DNA of 64,000 nt from Lachnospiraceae bacterium (GCA_910575255.1 CAJTEM010000017.1:1140-65139), one strand, 5' to 3'; shown: positions 42,415 through 51,387, numbered from the stretch's first letter. A program made the numbers and translations. The notes: generated from the sequence alone by a model not told the origin.

Positions 42415-43499
42415 TAAAGGATAAGACGATTCTTATTAAGAACATTTACTATATGCTGTCTTATGCCTTTACATCGTTAACGCAGGGTGGTTATGAGAAT
42501 GTCGAGAAGGAAGAGTTCGAGAACATCCATAACCTGTTTGCTGCCATTCTTGCAAAGGGCATTGGCAGGCAGCTGAAGCAGGGGCTTTACCGTGAATATG
42601 TGGAGCGGACAGAAAGCCTTCCTACTTTGCGTGGGAAAATAGATCTGAATGGTACCGTCAAGAATAAGCTGGCTAAACAGAAGGTCATATCCTGTGAGTT
42701 CGATGAGCTGTCAGAGAATAATCTGCTGAATCAGATTATAAAGACGACGGTAATGCTGCTTTTGAGGCAGAAGAATGTGAGTTCGGATCACAAGTCTGAT
42801 CTGAAAAAAGAGATGCTGTTCTTCTCTAATGTGGACATGATTGAACCGACAGCGATACACTGGTCATCGATCCGTTTTAAGAGAAATAATAATACTTACA
42901 GGATGCTGATCGGAATTTGTCAGTTGGTATTGGAAGGAATGCTCCTCACGACGGATAAGGGTGATTATAAGCTGGCAACATTTATTAAGCCGGAGCTTAT
43001 GAGTCGCCTGTATGAGAAGTTTATCCTGGAGTATTACAATCAGGAATACAAGGAACTGGATGCGAGTGCATCACAGATACCGTGGGGTCTGGATGACGGC
43101 ATTGGTACAATGCTTCCTATAATGCAGACGGATATCACTCTGACACAGGGAGAGAAGACGCTGATCATTGATGCAAAGTATTATTCCAGCACTCTGCAGC
43201 AGCATTATGACAGGATGACGATCTATTCTAAAAACCTGTATCAGATTTTCACATATGTGAAGAATAAAGAGTATGAATTGAAGGATAAGCCGCATGATCC
43301 GATTGCCGGAATGCTTCTCTATGCAAAGACTGATGAAGAGACTTATCCAGATAATGATTACAAGATGAGCGGCAATGAAATTGGGGTTCATACGCTGGAT
43401 CTCAATGTTGAGTTCTCCGGGATCAGAGAGCAGCTGGATGGAATCGCGGAGCGGTATTTTGCGTATGCGAAGGCAATCAACAGTGCCGTCAATTCGTAA
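42411..43499 (+). CDS. mcrC: McrC-family endonuclease subunit
   Basis: A 362-residue McrC: NIYYMLSYAF at the start, SLPTLRGKIDLN in the middle, and the PD-(D/E)XK site in LPIMQTDITL and LIIDAKYY. It is the nuclease partner of the preceding AAA+ protein. Its ATG overlaps the mcrB stop (ATGA). Only a short truncated frame lies between it and the IS200 element. Confidence 0.9.
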   Translation: MIKDKTILIKNIYYMLSYAFTSLTQGGYENVEKEEFENIHNLFAAILAKGIGRQLKQGLYREYVERTESLPTLRGKIDLNGTVKNKLAKQKVISCEFDELSENNLLNQIIKTTVMLLLRQKNVSSDHKSDLKKEMLFFSNVDMIEPTAIHWSSIRFKRNNNTYRMLIGICQLVLEGMLLTTDKGDYKLATFIKPELMSRLYEKFILEYYNQEYKELDASASQIPWGLDDGIGTMLPIMQTDITLTQGEKTLIIDAKYYSSTLQQHYDRMTIYSKNLYQIFTYVKNKEYELKDKPHDPIAGMLLYAKTDEETYPDNDYKMSGNEIGVHTLDLNVEFSGIREQLDGIAERYFAYAKAINSAVNS

Positions 43500-43535
43500 G
43501 GAATTGAAGACTTTGATAAAGTGAAAAGGATTAAC

Positions 43536-43646
43536 ATGGAAGAAACGAATTTGAAACAAGTGCTGAAGGAATGTAATAAGTCAGCCAAGACTGGATACAA
43601 GATTGCTTCAGCACAAGAAAAAAATCTGAATGAAAAAGGCTTTTAA
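43536..43646 (+). pseudogene. Gene start truncated by the IS200 element
   Basis: ATG with an AAAAGGA site, then 36 codons (EETNLKQVLKECNKSAKTGY...), ending in TAA exactly where the IS left end begins. The rest of the gene is not found on the other side of the element. It is the last member of the defence operon and its identity is unknown. Confidence 0.5.
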
Positions 43647-44329
43647 TCCCCCATCTGAGATGGGGAGAATAGAATAAGCCGTGGTTTTGCCTAAAGTACT
43701 AAAAACTCCTATGCTATAATGATATTGGTTTCGCAGGCCATATCAAAGCATAGGAGATATCCAAATGGATAATAAGAGTATAGCACATACCAGATGGAAT
43801 TGCACGTATCATATTGGTGCGACCTGAAAGTCGCTATCTGAAGTGCACCAAAGGGTGCTATCATATCCATTCGTGATATCCCTACCACGAAATGCCCAGT
43901 AAGCAATGAACGGTGTGAAGCAGTGGGACAACGAGGGCAAGCGGTATCCACATCCGCCCAACCGCCAGGGACAGATGCACATGGCTAATGTAAATGAACC
44001 ATCGTAAGGGTCGTGATACTTGTAAATGGTGAAAGTGGATGATACACCATGACCAAAATGGTACGAGGGCAGGGGTTCGGCGGTTTCGATGTGCGCCGGA
44101 TTGGATGGACAGAGCACCTCCGGTCTAAAGATGGAGCCTAAATGCGTCACAACAGATTCAGATATCGGAACAGGGAAACCCTTATGCGCTCCCGCAAGAG
44201 GTAGGTCAATCGTAAGAGAGATACAATGCGCAGAAGGAAAGGATGCCAGAAGAAGCGAAGGCCATTGTGTAATGCAGTGGATAAGGATTCAAACTTTGTC
44301 CTATCCGAAAGGAGGCAGACGTCTGGTGC

Positions 44330-45871
44330 GTGTCTAATCACAAGAAAGACTTGGAATTTATGAATGCACAAAGTTCAATGGCGCAAATTGCGAGGACAAT
44401 GCAGACGAAAAGAATGAAGTGGCAGGAAATCGACTGGAAAGCTGCCGAATCTTACGTCAATAGACTACAAATCAGGATTGTGAAGGCTGTACAGTCGGGA
44501 AAATGGAGACTTGTAAAAAGGCTCCAGAAACTCCTGTGTAACTCATTTTATGCAAAAGCACTCGCTGTAAGACGAGTCGTAACAAACAAGGGTAAAAAGA
44601 CACCAGGAATAGATGGGGAACTCTGGGCAACAGCAAAGGACAAGATAAAGGCGGTTTATGACTTAAATCCCCTCACTTACCAAGCGCGACCATTAAAAAG
44701 AGTATATATAGAAAAGTATGGGAAGAAAGAAAAGCGCCCACTTGGTATTCCGACAATGCGGGACAGGGCAATGCAGGGGCTGCAGCTGCTGGCATTGGAA
44801 CCGATAGCGGAGACAACAGCAGACAGAAGTTCCTTTGGTTTCCGCAGGAGCAGATGCGCACAGGATGCGATGGAATACACATTTAAACTCCTGTCCAGAA
44901 AAGTGTCACCGCAATGGATACTCGAAGGAGATATAAAAGGGTGCTTCGACCATATCAGTCACGAATGGATGCTGAAGAATATAGTGGCAGATAAAAGAAT
45001 CATGAAGCAATTCCTCAAAAGCGGATACATAGACAGGAAGAGATTGTTTCCGACACAAGAAGGGAGCCCGCAGGGCGGGCTTATCAGTCCAACTTATGCA
45101 AATCTGACATTAGATGGGATAGAATCTCTGTTGATGGATAAATACAGTACAAGCAGCACAGGTCACTTTAATCCGAACTATAATAAGCATAAAGTGCATT
45201 TATGTCGATATGCAGACGATTTTATCGTAACAGCGGATAACCGTGAGATACTGGAGGAGATAAAGGATATAATACAGGAATTCCTGGCAGAAAGAGGACT
45301 TGAACTGTCAAAGGAGAAAACGGTTATTACAAAGATTGAGGACGGTTTTGATTTTCTGGGATGGAACTTCCGGAAATTTAAAGGAAAGCTGCTTATAAGA
45401 CCATCGAGAAAGTCCAAAAAGAAAGTGATGGAAAGGCTGAGCCAGACGATAAAGAATCACCGCCAGTCACAACAGGAAGTGCTGATAGCCAAACTAAATG
45501 AAATCACGAGAGGCTGGACAGAATATCATCATTGTGTCTGTGCCAAGAGCACATTTGCTCTTATTGACCACAGGATTTGGGAGATGCTATGGAAGTGGGC
45601 GAAAAGGAGGCACCCACAAAAGCCACATAAATGGATAAGGAAGCGTTACTGGCATATCAAAGGGAAAAGGCAATGGGTATTCAGAACCGACAAGATAATT
45701 CTTTACCATATGGCAGATACGCCAATTGTTCGGATTAAATCGCTGAATAGAAATGCAAATCCTTTTACAGAAGCTGAGTATTTCAGACAGAGAAAAGAAC
45801 AGCATAGAAGAGAGAGACAGAGAGCATTTGCCACAAATACAGCCGCGCTTAGCGGATACTACGCGTTATAG
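44330..45871 (+). CDS. ltrA: Group II intron reverse transcriptase/maturase
   Basis: A 513-residue RT/maturase. RT landmarks: PLGIPTMRDRAMQGL, SFGFRRSRCAQDAMEY, ILEGDIKGCFDHI, PQGGLISPTYANL and the catalytic CRYADDFIVTA. The maturase end has the GIIM-type WAKRRHPQKPHKWIRKRYW. No Cys-rich HNH domain follows, so mobility would rely on nicked or replicating DNA. It starts at GTG 44330, with AAGGAGG somewhat far upstream. Length and motifs look intact. Confidence 0.92.
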   Translation: MSNHKKDLEFMNAQSSMAQIARTMQTKRMKWQEIDWKAAESYVNRLQIRIVKAVQSGKWRLVKRLQKLLCNSFYAKALAVRRVVTNKGKKTPGIDGELWATAKDKIKAVYDLNPLTYQARPLKRVYIEKYGKKEKRPLGIPTMRDRAMQGLQLLALEPIAETTADRSSFGFRRSRCAQDAMEYTFKLLSRKVSPQWILEGDIKGCFDHISHEWMLKNIVADKRIMKQFLKSGYIDRKRLFPTQEGSPQGGLISPTYANLTLDGIESLLMDKYSTSSTGHFNPNYNKHKVHLCRYADDFIVTADNREILEEIKDIIQEFLAERGLELSKEKTVITKIEDGFDFLGWNFRKFKGKLLIRPSRKSKKKVMERLSQTIKNHRQSQQEVLIAKLNEITRGWTEYHHCVCAKSTFALIDHRIWEMLWKWAKRRHPQKPHKWIRKRYWHIKGKRQWVFRTDKIILYHMADTPIVRIKSLNRNANPFTEAEYFRQRKEQHRRERQRAFATNTAALSGYYAL

Positions 45872-45877
45872 ATGCGT

Positions 45878-45911
45878 GAGCGGAATGCGGTGAAAGTCGC
45901 ACGTTCCGTTC
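45878..45911 (+). ncRNA. Group II intron domain V
   Basis: GAGCGGAATGCGG, loop GAAA, then a complementary strand ending CCGTTC: the 34-base catalytic hairpin, seven bases after the maturase stop. Confidence 0.88.
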
Positions 45912-46446
45912 TTAGGGGAGGGACAGATAGTAATGTCTGCCCCTTACCCGACTATTTATCCCAAAGTACAGAAGGAAAATTATGTATGGGGAGTTGAAAA
46001 AGGATATTGTGGAAATCATCAAGAAATTATGCGAAATGAAGCAGGTAGAACTCATAGATGGGAGAGTGTGCAGGGATCACGTCCATATGTATGTAGCAAT
46101 TGCGCCCAAACTGAGTGTATCAGAATTCATGTCGTATCTGAAAGGGAAAAGTGCCCTGATGATTTTTGATAGGCATCCGGAATACCGTGCGAAATAGGGA
46201 GACCGGCATTTCTGGGCAAGAGGATATTATGTAGCTACGGTAGGAAATGTAAACGAAGAAACAATATTAAGCTACATCAGAGAACAAGAGGAAAACGATA
46301 AACTGGAGGACGGAAGAAAGTAGCAGAGCCTTTCAAAGGAGGCAGCCAGTAAAAGTGGTACTGTGAAACCCCGCCTCAGGCGGAACCAGGGAAATGCCCT
46401 GGAGGGGCTTACGTTAGACCTCCATTTGAAATGGGGGTTGCTAATT

Positions 46447-47421
46447 AAATTTGTATTCAATGAGACAACAGTTGACATGGTTTTGCAGGATTTGATGGAA
46501 CGGGGCATCAAGGTTGCAGGTGGAGATCGGTTGGGTAAAACCATTATTTTTGCGCAGAATAAACGTCACGCCGAATTCATTATGGAGCGTTTTAACAAAC
46601 TCTATCCCCAGTATCACGGTTCATTTGCCCAGCGCGTGATTTGTGACGATAGTTATGCTCAGACTATCATAGATGATTTCAAACAGCCGGAGAAGGAACC
46701 GTATATTGCTGTGTCTGTGGATATGATGGACACTGGCATTGATGTGCCGGAATGTGTCAATCTGGTATTCTTCAAGAAAGTGCGCTCTAAAGCAAAGTTT
46801 TGGCAGATGATTGGTCGTGGCACTCGTTTGTGTAAAGAATTGACCTGTGTGGATCAGATTGATGGAGTATATACGGACAAACGACGCTTTTTGACTTTCG
46901 ATTACTGCGGCAATCTGCGCTTTCTGGAACAGCATCAATCCAAAGCGACAATTATATCCGCCGTGGTGCATATGGACGAGAAAACGCCCCATATGCACCT
47001 TTGTTTTGTCCCTCTGACTGAGGACGGCAGGATCAGCGCCAAAGACATTATGGGCAACAAAAAGAAGCTGACTTGGTGGCAGGATGAGTTTTGGAAACAC
47101 ATAGTCAAGAAGTTCCCGGATTTGGAGCGCGGCGAAAGCGCCAGTCTGACCGGGTGCGACCATATTCCGCCCCGCGTGTTTAAGGAGATGACCAGACTGA
47201 CCAGACAGAAGGACAAACTGGAAGATCTGCTCACCGGAATCAATCCCTTCAATGCCAAAAGCCGGGCGGAGGAAATCTGCAAGATTCTGGATATCTATAT
47301 TCCAAGCGAGGAGAAGATGGACACGCTGCTGCGGAAATATGCTGAATACGAAGATATGGTAGTAGCCGGTGAATATTCTGCCAAAGGCTTTTCCGGCAAG
47401 AATATTCAGGAAAACGATTAG
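46447..47421 (+). pseudogene. Chimera of HsdR helicase fragment and MobV relaxase fragment
   Basis: Starting at the IS edge, about 155 codons match the second helicase half of a type I HsdR (DRLGKTIIFAQNKRHAEFIM, DMMDTGIDVPECVNLVFFKK, MIGRGTRL). This is not the hsdR at 36967. Near 46,935, after LRFLEQH, the same frame becomes a MobV/Pre relaxase (VVHMDEKTPHMHLCFVPL, then DRISAKDIMG-like and DLERGESASLTG), lacking the relaxase N-terminus. It ends after a coiled segment at 47421. The in-frame junction looks accidental, through deletion between a second restriction locus and a mobilisable element. Confidence 0.78.
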
Positions 47422-47563
47422 GGAAGTTGTCAAGTGCGCTAATTTTGATAAAGAGCGTTTTGCGGAAGAAATACAGTCGCATATCGAGGACAGGGAGAAA
47501 GGCATATATTTCCATGCAGGAGTGCCGAATATACCGAGGGCAGGAAAACAGGCGGTAATGTAA
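47418..47563 (+). pseudogene. C-terminal fragment of an unknown element gene
   Basis: In a frame different from the MobV chimera, about 48 codons (IREVVKCANFDKERFAEEIQ; IYFHAGVPNIPRAGKQAVM) run to TAA. It reads like the end of a clostridial mobile-element protein but I cannot name it. No start is visible. Confidence 0.35.
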
Positions 47564-47602
47564 AAATAATTTTGTGCGAAAAAAATAAAAAACTCAAACA
47601 TA

Positions 47603-47631
47603 TGAAACTTTTTGCTGTTTTTTCCGTCTAA
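47603..47631 (+). promoter_or_regulatory. ECF-type promoter
   Basis: TGAAACTTTTT, then CGTCTAA at the -10 position, about 75 bases before the sigma factor gene. This is the pattern used by extracytoplasmic-function sigma factors in Firmicutes, so the operon probably activates itself. Confidence 0.7.
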
Positions 47632-47705
47632 TGTATGTAGGATGAAGACGAAGGACGCTTTGAAAGATTCCGAATCAAACTGTGCGCACAGGAGGAACTG
47701 CTACA

Positions 47706-48227
47706 ATGCAGGAAAATAAAACAGAATATTTGGTAAAAAAAGCAAGAAGGCATGATCCGGACGCTTTCTCACAGTTGATACAACTTCATAAGAAAGATAT
47801 GTATCGGGTTGCTTTGGCTATCCTTGTGAATGATGAGGATGCTTCAGATGCAATTCAAGATACAATCCTTGCTTGCTGGGAAAAAATACATAGCTTGAGG
47901 CAGGTGGAATATTTTAAGACATGGATGACAAGGATACTGATAAATAAGTGTTATGATATCCGTAGAAATAGAGAACTGACTACAAGCCTTGTGGAGTATG
48001 AAGAACCGGCACGGGAAGATAATTATAATCTTGAATTAAAAGAAGCACTGTCGGCATTAAATGAGAAATACCGTATCATTTTAACTCTCTTTTATAGTGA
48101 AGGTTATCATATTGATGAAATTGCAAAAATTTTGAAGCTTTCTCCAAATACGGTTAAGACAAGACTCAGACGGGGGAAAGAGAAACTTGCAAAAGATTAT
48201 TATAACGAGAATGAAAAGGAAAAATGA
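47706..48227 (+). CDS. ECF RNA polymerase sigma factor
   Basis: A 173-residue sigma-70 protein of the ECF group: region 2 DAFSQLIQLHKKDMYRVALA, DASDAIQDTILACWEKI; region 4 LNEKYRIILTLFYSEGYHID, EIAKILKLSPNTVKTRLRRG. ATG 47706 follows AGGAGG. The gene ends 1 base before the membrane protein that follows, and it has an ECF-type promoter upstream. It would direct RNA polymerase to envelope-stress genes; its regulon is unknown. Confidence 0.9.
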   Translation: MQENKTEYLVKKARRHDPDAFSQLIQLHKKDMYRVALAILVNDEDASDAIQDTILACWEKIHSLRQVEYFKTWMTRILINKCYDIRRNRELTTSLVEYEEPAREDNYNLELKEALSALNEKYRIILTLFYSEGYHIDEIAKILKLSPNTVKTRLRRGKEKLAKDYYNENEKEK

Positions 48228-48228
48228 T

Positions 48229-49206
48229 ATGAAAAACAAGGAAGAAAATATTTTTTTGAAAGATATAGAAATGCCGGGAATCGTGGACGAGAAAATAGCC
48301 GAGACATTATTAAAGATTAAAATGGAGGAAAAGGACATTATGAGAAAAAAAGAAAATGCAGATGCAATAAAGAACAGTATAATCAGGAAATTTGTCAAAC
48401 CAATGATTGCTGTTGCAGCCTGCTTAATACTGGTTGCTGCAGTTTCGACCGGCAGAAATATCAGAAGCAGGACGCAGGATATATCAATGGTTCCTGATTC
48501 TGATGAATCCAGTTTACAAAAGGATATCCAGTCAAAGAGTCCGTTTTGGGATTTTTCCATCACTGCTTATGCGAAAGAACTTGATGTTGCCAGAACCGAT
48601 GACGGAAGCATAACTTTTGTTGATGCCGGCATAGGCTCTGATGGGTATACGGGAATTATGTTTAACATACAGGGAGATGAGATTTCTGACGTTGAAATTT
48701 CAGTGGATAAAGGAGAATTATATTCAGCATCCATTGAAGACACAACAGAGGATGCGCTGAATGAATGGGCAGCACAAGGGATGCCGGATATGGACGGAAA
48801 TCCGGATACATACACCATCGTTGAAACGCCTGCCATAGAAGAAGGAGAAGACGCTCCGGATATCCGCAGTGCAAGGCTGTATCATTGTACAAAACGCAGT
48901 GCGCTTATCAGGGACAAATATGACAGGGAGAAATATTATGGATTTTATATTCCAGAACAGGCTGTGTCCATAATCAATGATGAAACAGATTTGGCAGAGG
49001 CTTACCATGATATGCTGAATATATTTGACGGAGCAGTAATGACTGTCAAAGTTTCCTATTCGGATGGAAGCAGTTTAAAAAAAGAATATGAATTATCAGC
49101 AGCAAAGCTCACTCAGGATGAAAATGGAACAATAACACAGGAAGAATGGACAGGGGGAGATGAGGGCGCTTTTGTTTATGGAATAATCGGAATAGAACAA
49201 AAATAA
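48229..49206 (+). CDS. Membrane anti-sigma-type protein
   Basis: A 325-residue protein: about 55 cytoplasmic residues, one membrane segment (PMIAVAACLILVAAVS), then about 250 extracellular residues beginning with a Ser/Asp-rich linker. The topology and its place directly after an ECF sigma gene fit an anti-sigma factor or DUF4179-like sensor that holds the sigma factor at the membrane. The cytoplasmic part lacks the zinc motif of ZAS anti-sigma proteins. A strong terminator follows. Confidence 0.75.
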   Translation: MKNKEENIFLKDIEMPGIVDEKIAETLLKIKMEEKDIMRKKENADAIKNSIIRKFVKPMIAVAACLILVAAVSTGRNIRSRTQDISMVPDSDESSLQKDIQSKSPFWDFSITAYAKELDVARTDDGSITFVDAGIGSDGYTGIMFNIQGDEISDVEISVDKGELYSASIEDTTEDALNEWAAQGMPDMDGNPDTYTIVETPAIEEGEDAPDIRSARLYHCTKRSALIRDKYDREKYYGFYIPEQAVSIINDETDLAEAYHDMLNIFDGAVMTVKVSYSDGSSLKKEYELSAAKLTQDENGTITQEEWTGGDEGAFVYGIIGIEQK

Positions 49207-49260
49207 GAACTATCATATTAAGGAAAAATGAAAATATAAAAAGCGGAATATTGTTGCTAT

Positions 49261-49303
49261 TGGCAGTTGTTTATCCTAACGGAAAATCAGCTGCCATTTT
49301 TAT
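49261..49303 (+). terminator. Intrinsic terminator after the ECF operon
   Basis: TGGCAGTTG and CAGCTGCCA pair (one G-T), followed by TTTTTATTTT. Confidence 0.85.
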
Positions 49304-49381
49304 TTTCGGGAACTATCAGCACGGCAAAGAAAGGACGGGGCATCAAAAACGATTGAGAACAGAAACGGAACAAGCAAAAGC

Positions 49382-49573
49382 ATGGAAAAAGCACTAAAGA
49401 ACTATGAGCAGGCGAAACAGCGTGTAGCCAATGAAAAGAAAAAGCAGAACGAGAAGAAACGCAAAGCCGAGAAAGCATTCCCTCGCAATCCACTATCATC
49501 AATGCCGAAAATGAAAGCGAAGACGGTACAGAATGACAAAGGCGAGGACACTGGATGTCGGACGGCGAATTGA
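49382..49573 (+). pseudogene. Lys/Glu-rich element-gene fragment
   Basis: Sixty-three codons, strongly charged (YEQAKQRVANEKKKQNEKKR), recalling the N-terminal helices of small conjugative-element proteins. There is no good ribosome site and it runs into unrelated DNA. Probably a remnant; identity uncertain. Confidence 0.3.
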
Positions 49574-49789
49574 GAGAGACGCAAACTGCGAATTATTTTT
49601 CCAACCTTTATCCCGTTGACTGTGCAGTGCCGTCTGTGGATGCATGATTTTGCCGCAGATGCGGCGCACTGTTGTCAGCATGGATTTCCCCCCTGAAAGA
49701 TAAAAGGCCATGGATCCCATCATGGGCCCCACAGCCATACGAAGCATTTGGTTTTTCAGCCGCCCGGAAGCCATGGCAGGCAGATGGAG

Positions 49790-50214
49790 CAGCCCGGAAA
49801 AGTTGTAGTGCACTGTGATCCTCTGGCGCAGAGCCTCATGGACGGGCTTTTTCAGGGTGCTGTTCAGGTGCGGCTCCCCGCAGAGGATGAGCGTGAAGCA
49901 GTTGAGGGAGTCATACCCGTAGTTCATGAGCATCTTGATGTCCTCCAGGATGCCGGTGGAGAGGTACTGGCATGGGTATGGCCGCAGGTACAGATGAGGC
50001 GCATGATGCAGAGGCTGTGGCGGACAGGGGCACCACTTATGAAGCCCATCAGGGAACGGCCGTAATAGGCATGGATGCGGCAGGAACCCCTGGCCCAACA
50101 GCAGGGACAGGTCTGTAATTCCGGGTGGAACCTCTTCATAAAGGAATCATAGAGGGCTTTTGATGAACTTTTTATGCGGATTAGTTTGCAAAACAGGGAG
50201 TTTTCTCTTATCAT
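49790..50214 (-). pseudogene. DUF6431 and ExeA-type ATPase fragments fused out of frame
   Basis: Leftward from ATG 50214 a frame encodes a DUF6431 start (CPCCWARGSCRIHAYYGRSL, then HSLCIMRLICTCGHTHA). Near 49,985 the similarity shifts to another frame that encodes the middle of an ExeA/TnsC-like transposition ATPase (TGILEDIKMLMNYGYDSLNC, EALRQRITVHYNFSGL). Both protein types belong to the same multi-gene insertion elements in Lachnospiraceae, so this is a relic of one that suffered an internal deletion. No complete product can be made. Confidence 0.65.
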
Positions 50215-50315
50215 AGTATATGTCGGTGGTGCCGGAGCCTTACAAGTGGGATATGATCCCGTATACGGCAGGCACACTGGTTTGTGAGAGAAAGAACGAA
50301 CTGTTGGAGGGACTG

Positions 50316-50783
50316 ATGAATTATACTATTTTGGAATTTACTTGCGTTGGCATAGAAAACAACGGGAAATTTCCGCTGGAAAATACCGGGCGTGGGCAGG
50401 ACATATCGCCGGGATTTCTGATAAAAAATCTATCATCCAGGGCAAAGACCCTTGCCATTACCTTAGAAGATCTGTCCCATCCGGTCAAGGATTTCACCCA
50501 CTGGCTCATTTGGAATATCCCTGCCACCAGTCAGGTGCATAGCGGGATCCCCTCTGGAAACCATGTGTCCGCATTAGGTGGTGCCTGCCAGGGTATAGGG
50601 TATGGCTTTCACCGATACGCGGGGCCAAAACCGCCAAAAGGAAAAACACATACTTATCGCTTCACTGTCTACGCGCTGGACTGTGAATTGCGATTAAGTG
50701 TCCATTCTCTGAAAAAAGCCTTTTTGAAAAAAGCTGATGGCCACATCATTCAAAAAGGAAACATAACCGCGAAATTTGAATAA
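50316..50783 (+). CDS. YbhB/YbcL (PEBP-like) family protein
   Basis: A 155-residue protein of the bacterial phosphatidylethanolamine-binding-like family: NTGRGQDISPGFLIKNLSS near the start, HPVKDFTHWLIWNIPATSQV and GYGFHRYAGPKPPKGKTH. The His and Pro-rich anion pocket is recognisable. The bacterial role is unclear. ATG 50316 follows GGAGG; earlier in-frame starts lack a site. It is the only gene of this stretch that looks whole. Confidence 0.82.
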   Translation: MNYTILEFTCVGIENNGKFPLENTGRGQDISPGFLIKNLSSRAKTLAITLEDLSHPVKDFTHWLIWNIPATSQVHSGIPSGNHVSALGGACQGIGYGFHRYAGPKPPKGKTHTYRFTVYALDCELRLSVHSLKKAFLKKADGHIIQKGNITAKFE

Positions 50784-50806
50784 CGAGCCATAGGAGAATG
50801 TGAATT

Positions 50807-50950
50807 ATGTACGAATTGATCCAGGTTTCGGAGCGAAGCTATTACATTCAAAGTCCAGCGAAGATCGGGCTGGTATGTCTGGATGGGCAGCACCGTCCGC
50901 TTTTATCTGGCGTGGCTGAAGGATGCCGGCAGGGTGAACGCCCTGTTTGA
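50807..50950 (+). pseudogene. MBL-fold hydrolase start, truncated
   Basis: ATG after TAGGAGAA, then MYELIQVSERSYYIQSPAKI and GLV: the first 23 residues usual for a clostridial metallo-beta-lactamase-fold protein. The following codons are unrelated and stop at 50950. The HxHxDH metal site is missing. Confidence 0.55.
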
Positions 50951-50990
50951 AAACAATATGCTGCTTTGGCGGCGGGTACAGAAAGACAGT

Positions 50991-51167
50991 ATGGATAAAC
51001 GGGAAAAGATCATCAGACTATGCTTTGATATGCGGCTGCAAAAGAAAGACCTCGGCATAGAGGATATATTTTCTACGGATGCTCTTTACATCGAAAGCTG
51101 GGGGCCGCAGTATCATGGCGTTGCCGAAGTGAAGCATTGTTTTGAGGAATGGAATACACCGTTTTAG
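50991..51167 (+). pseudogene. SnoaL/NTF2-like protein fragment
   Basis: Codons from 50991 read MDKREKIIRLCFDMRL, then FSTDALYIESWGPQYHGVAE and a HCFEEWN end, the N-terminal half of a nuclear-transport-factor-2-like protein. It ends abruptly where the oppositely oriented HxlR fragment begins. Confidence 0.55.
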
Positions 51168-51387
51168 GCGGCTTCTCCGGGATCACCTCTCTATGTATCA
51201 TCCCGCATCCTTCCAGATCGCGAAGCTGTTGGGAGAGCATTTTGGGCGTTGCGCTGGGAATACGCCGCGGTAGCTCCATGTAATGCAAAGGCCGGTCTGC
51301 CAAGTGCCAGAGAATGAGCGGTTTATATTTCCCGCCGATCAACGACAGCGTGGCCTCAACAGGACAATTAAACTGTGTCTGCTTCAT
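51155..51387 (-). pseudogene. HxlR-family regulator, C-terminally truncated
   Basis: ATG at 51387 after GAGGTGAG; residues CPVEATLSLIGGKYKPLILW and PSATPKMLSQQLRDLEGCGM are the HxlR winged helix. After PPKTVYSI it runs into the inverted SnoaL-like fragment, so the end is lost. HxlR proteins sense redox or small molecules and usually control a divergent nitroreductase; a ten-residue nitroreductase-like start (MDFITIAKTR) is indeed seen at 51564. Confidence 0.65.

Larger units (their letters stand above)
43817..45952 (+). mobile_element. Group II intron
   Basis: The 5' end is GTGCGACC, fitting the GUGYG consensus; the 3' end is CCCGAC with AC at the border. Removing 43817-45952 rejoins the tnpA frame exactly (CATATTG + TATTTATCCC), which fixes the limits. 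A 34-base domain V lies at 45878-45911. The intron carries its own reverse transcriptase/maturase gene and no homing-nuclease motif. Confidence 0.92.
43765..46323 (+). pseudogene. tnpA: IS200/IS605 TnpA transposase, intron-split and nonsense-mutated
   Basis: Exon 1 (43765-43816) encodes MDNKSIAHTRWNCTYHI plus one base; exon 2 starts at 45953 and restores VFIPKYRRK. The HUH motif is intact (DHVHMYVAI). At 46195-46197 a TAG interrupts the frame just before GDRHFWARGYYVATVG, which contains the catalytic tyrosine; the frame then runs on to TAG at 46321. So even after intron splicing the transposase would lack its catalytic Tyr. Y1 transposases move single-stranded IS ends; this copy is presumably dead unless supplied in trans. 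Confidence 0.85.
43647..46446 (+). mobile_element. IS200-type element carrying a group II intron
   Basis: The left end has the subterminal hairpin CCCCCATCTGAGATGGGG, followed by a promoter-like TATAAT segment and tnpA. The right end (46407-46446) has GCTTACGTTAGA, the hairpin CCTCCATTTGAAATGGGGG and TTGCTAATT, the same sequence that is left over at 18076. Exact borders are approximate. Without the 2,136-base intron the element would be about 660 bases, the usual IS200 size. Confidence 0.8.

Noticed and set aside
43690-44330. Region before the intron RT considered as a separate unknown non-coding RNA
   Set aside because: It is explained as group II intron domains I-IV, because removal of the whole intron restores tnpA exactly.
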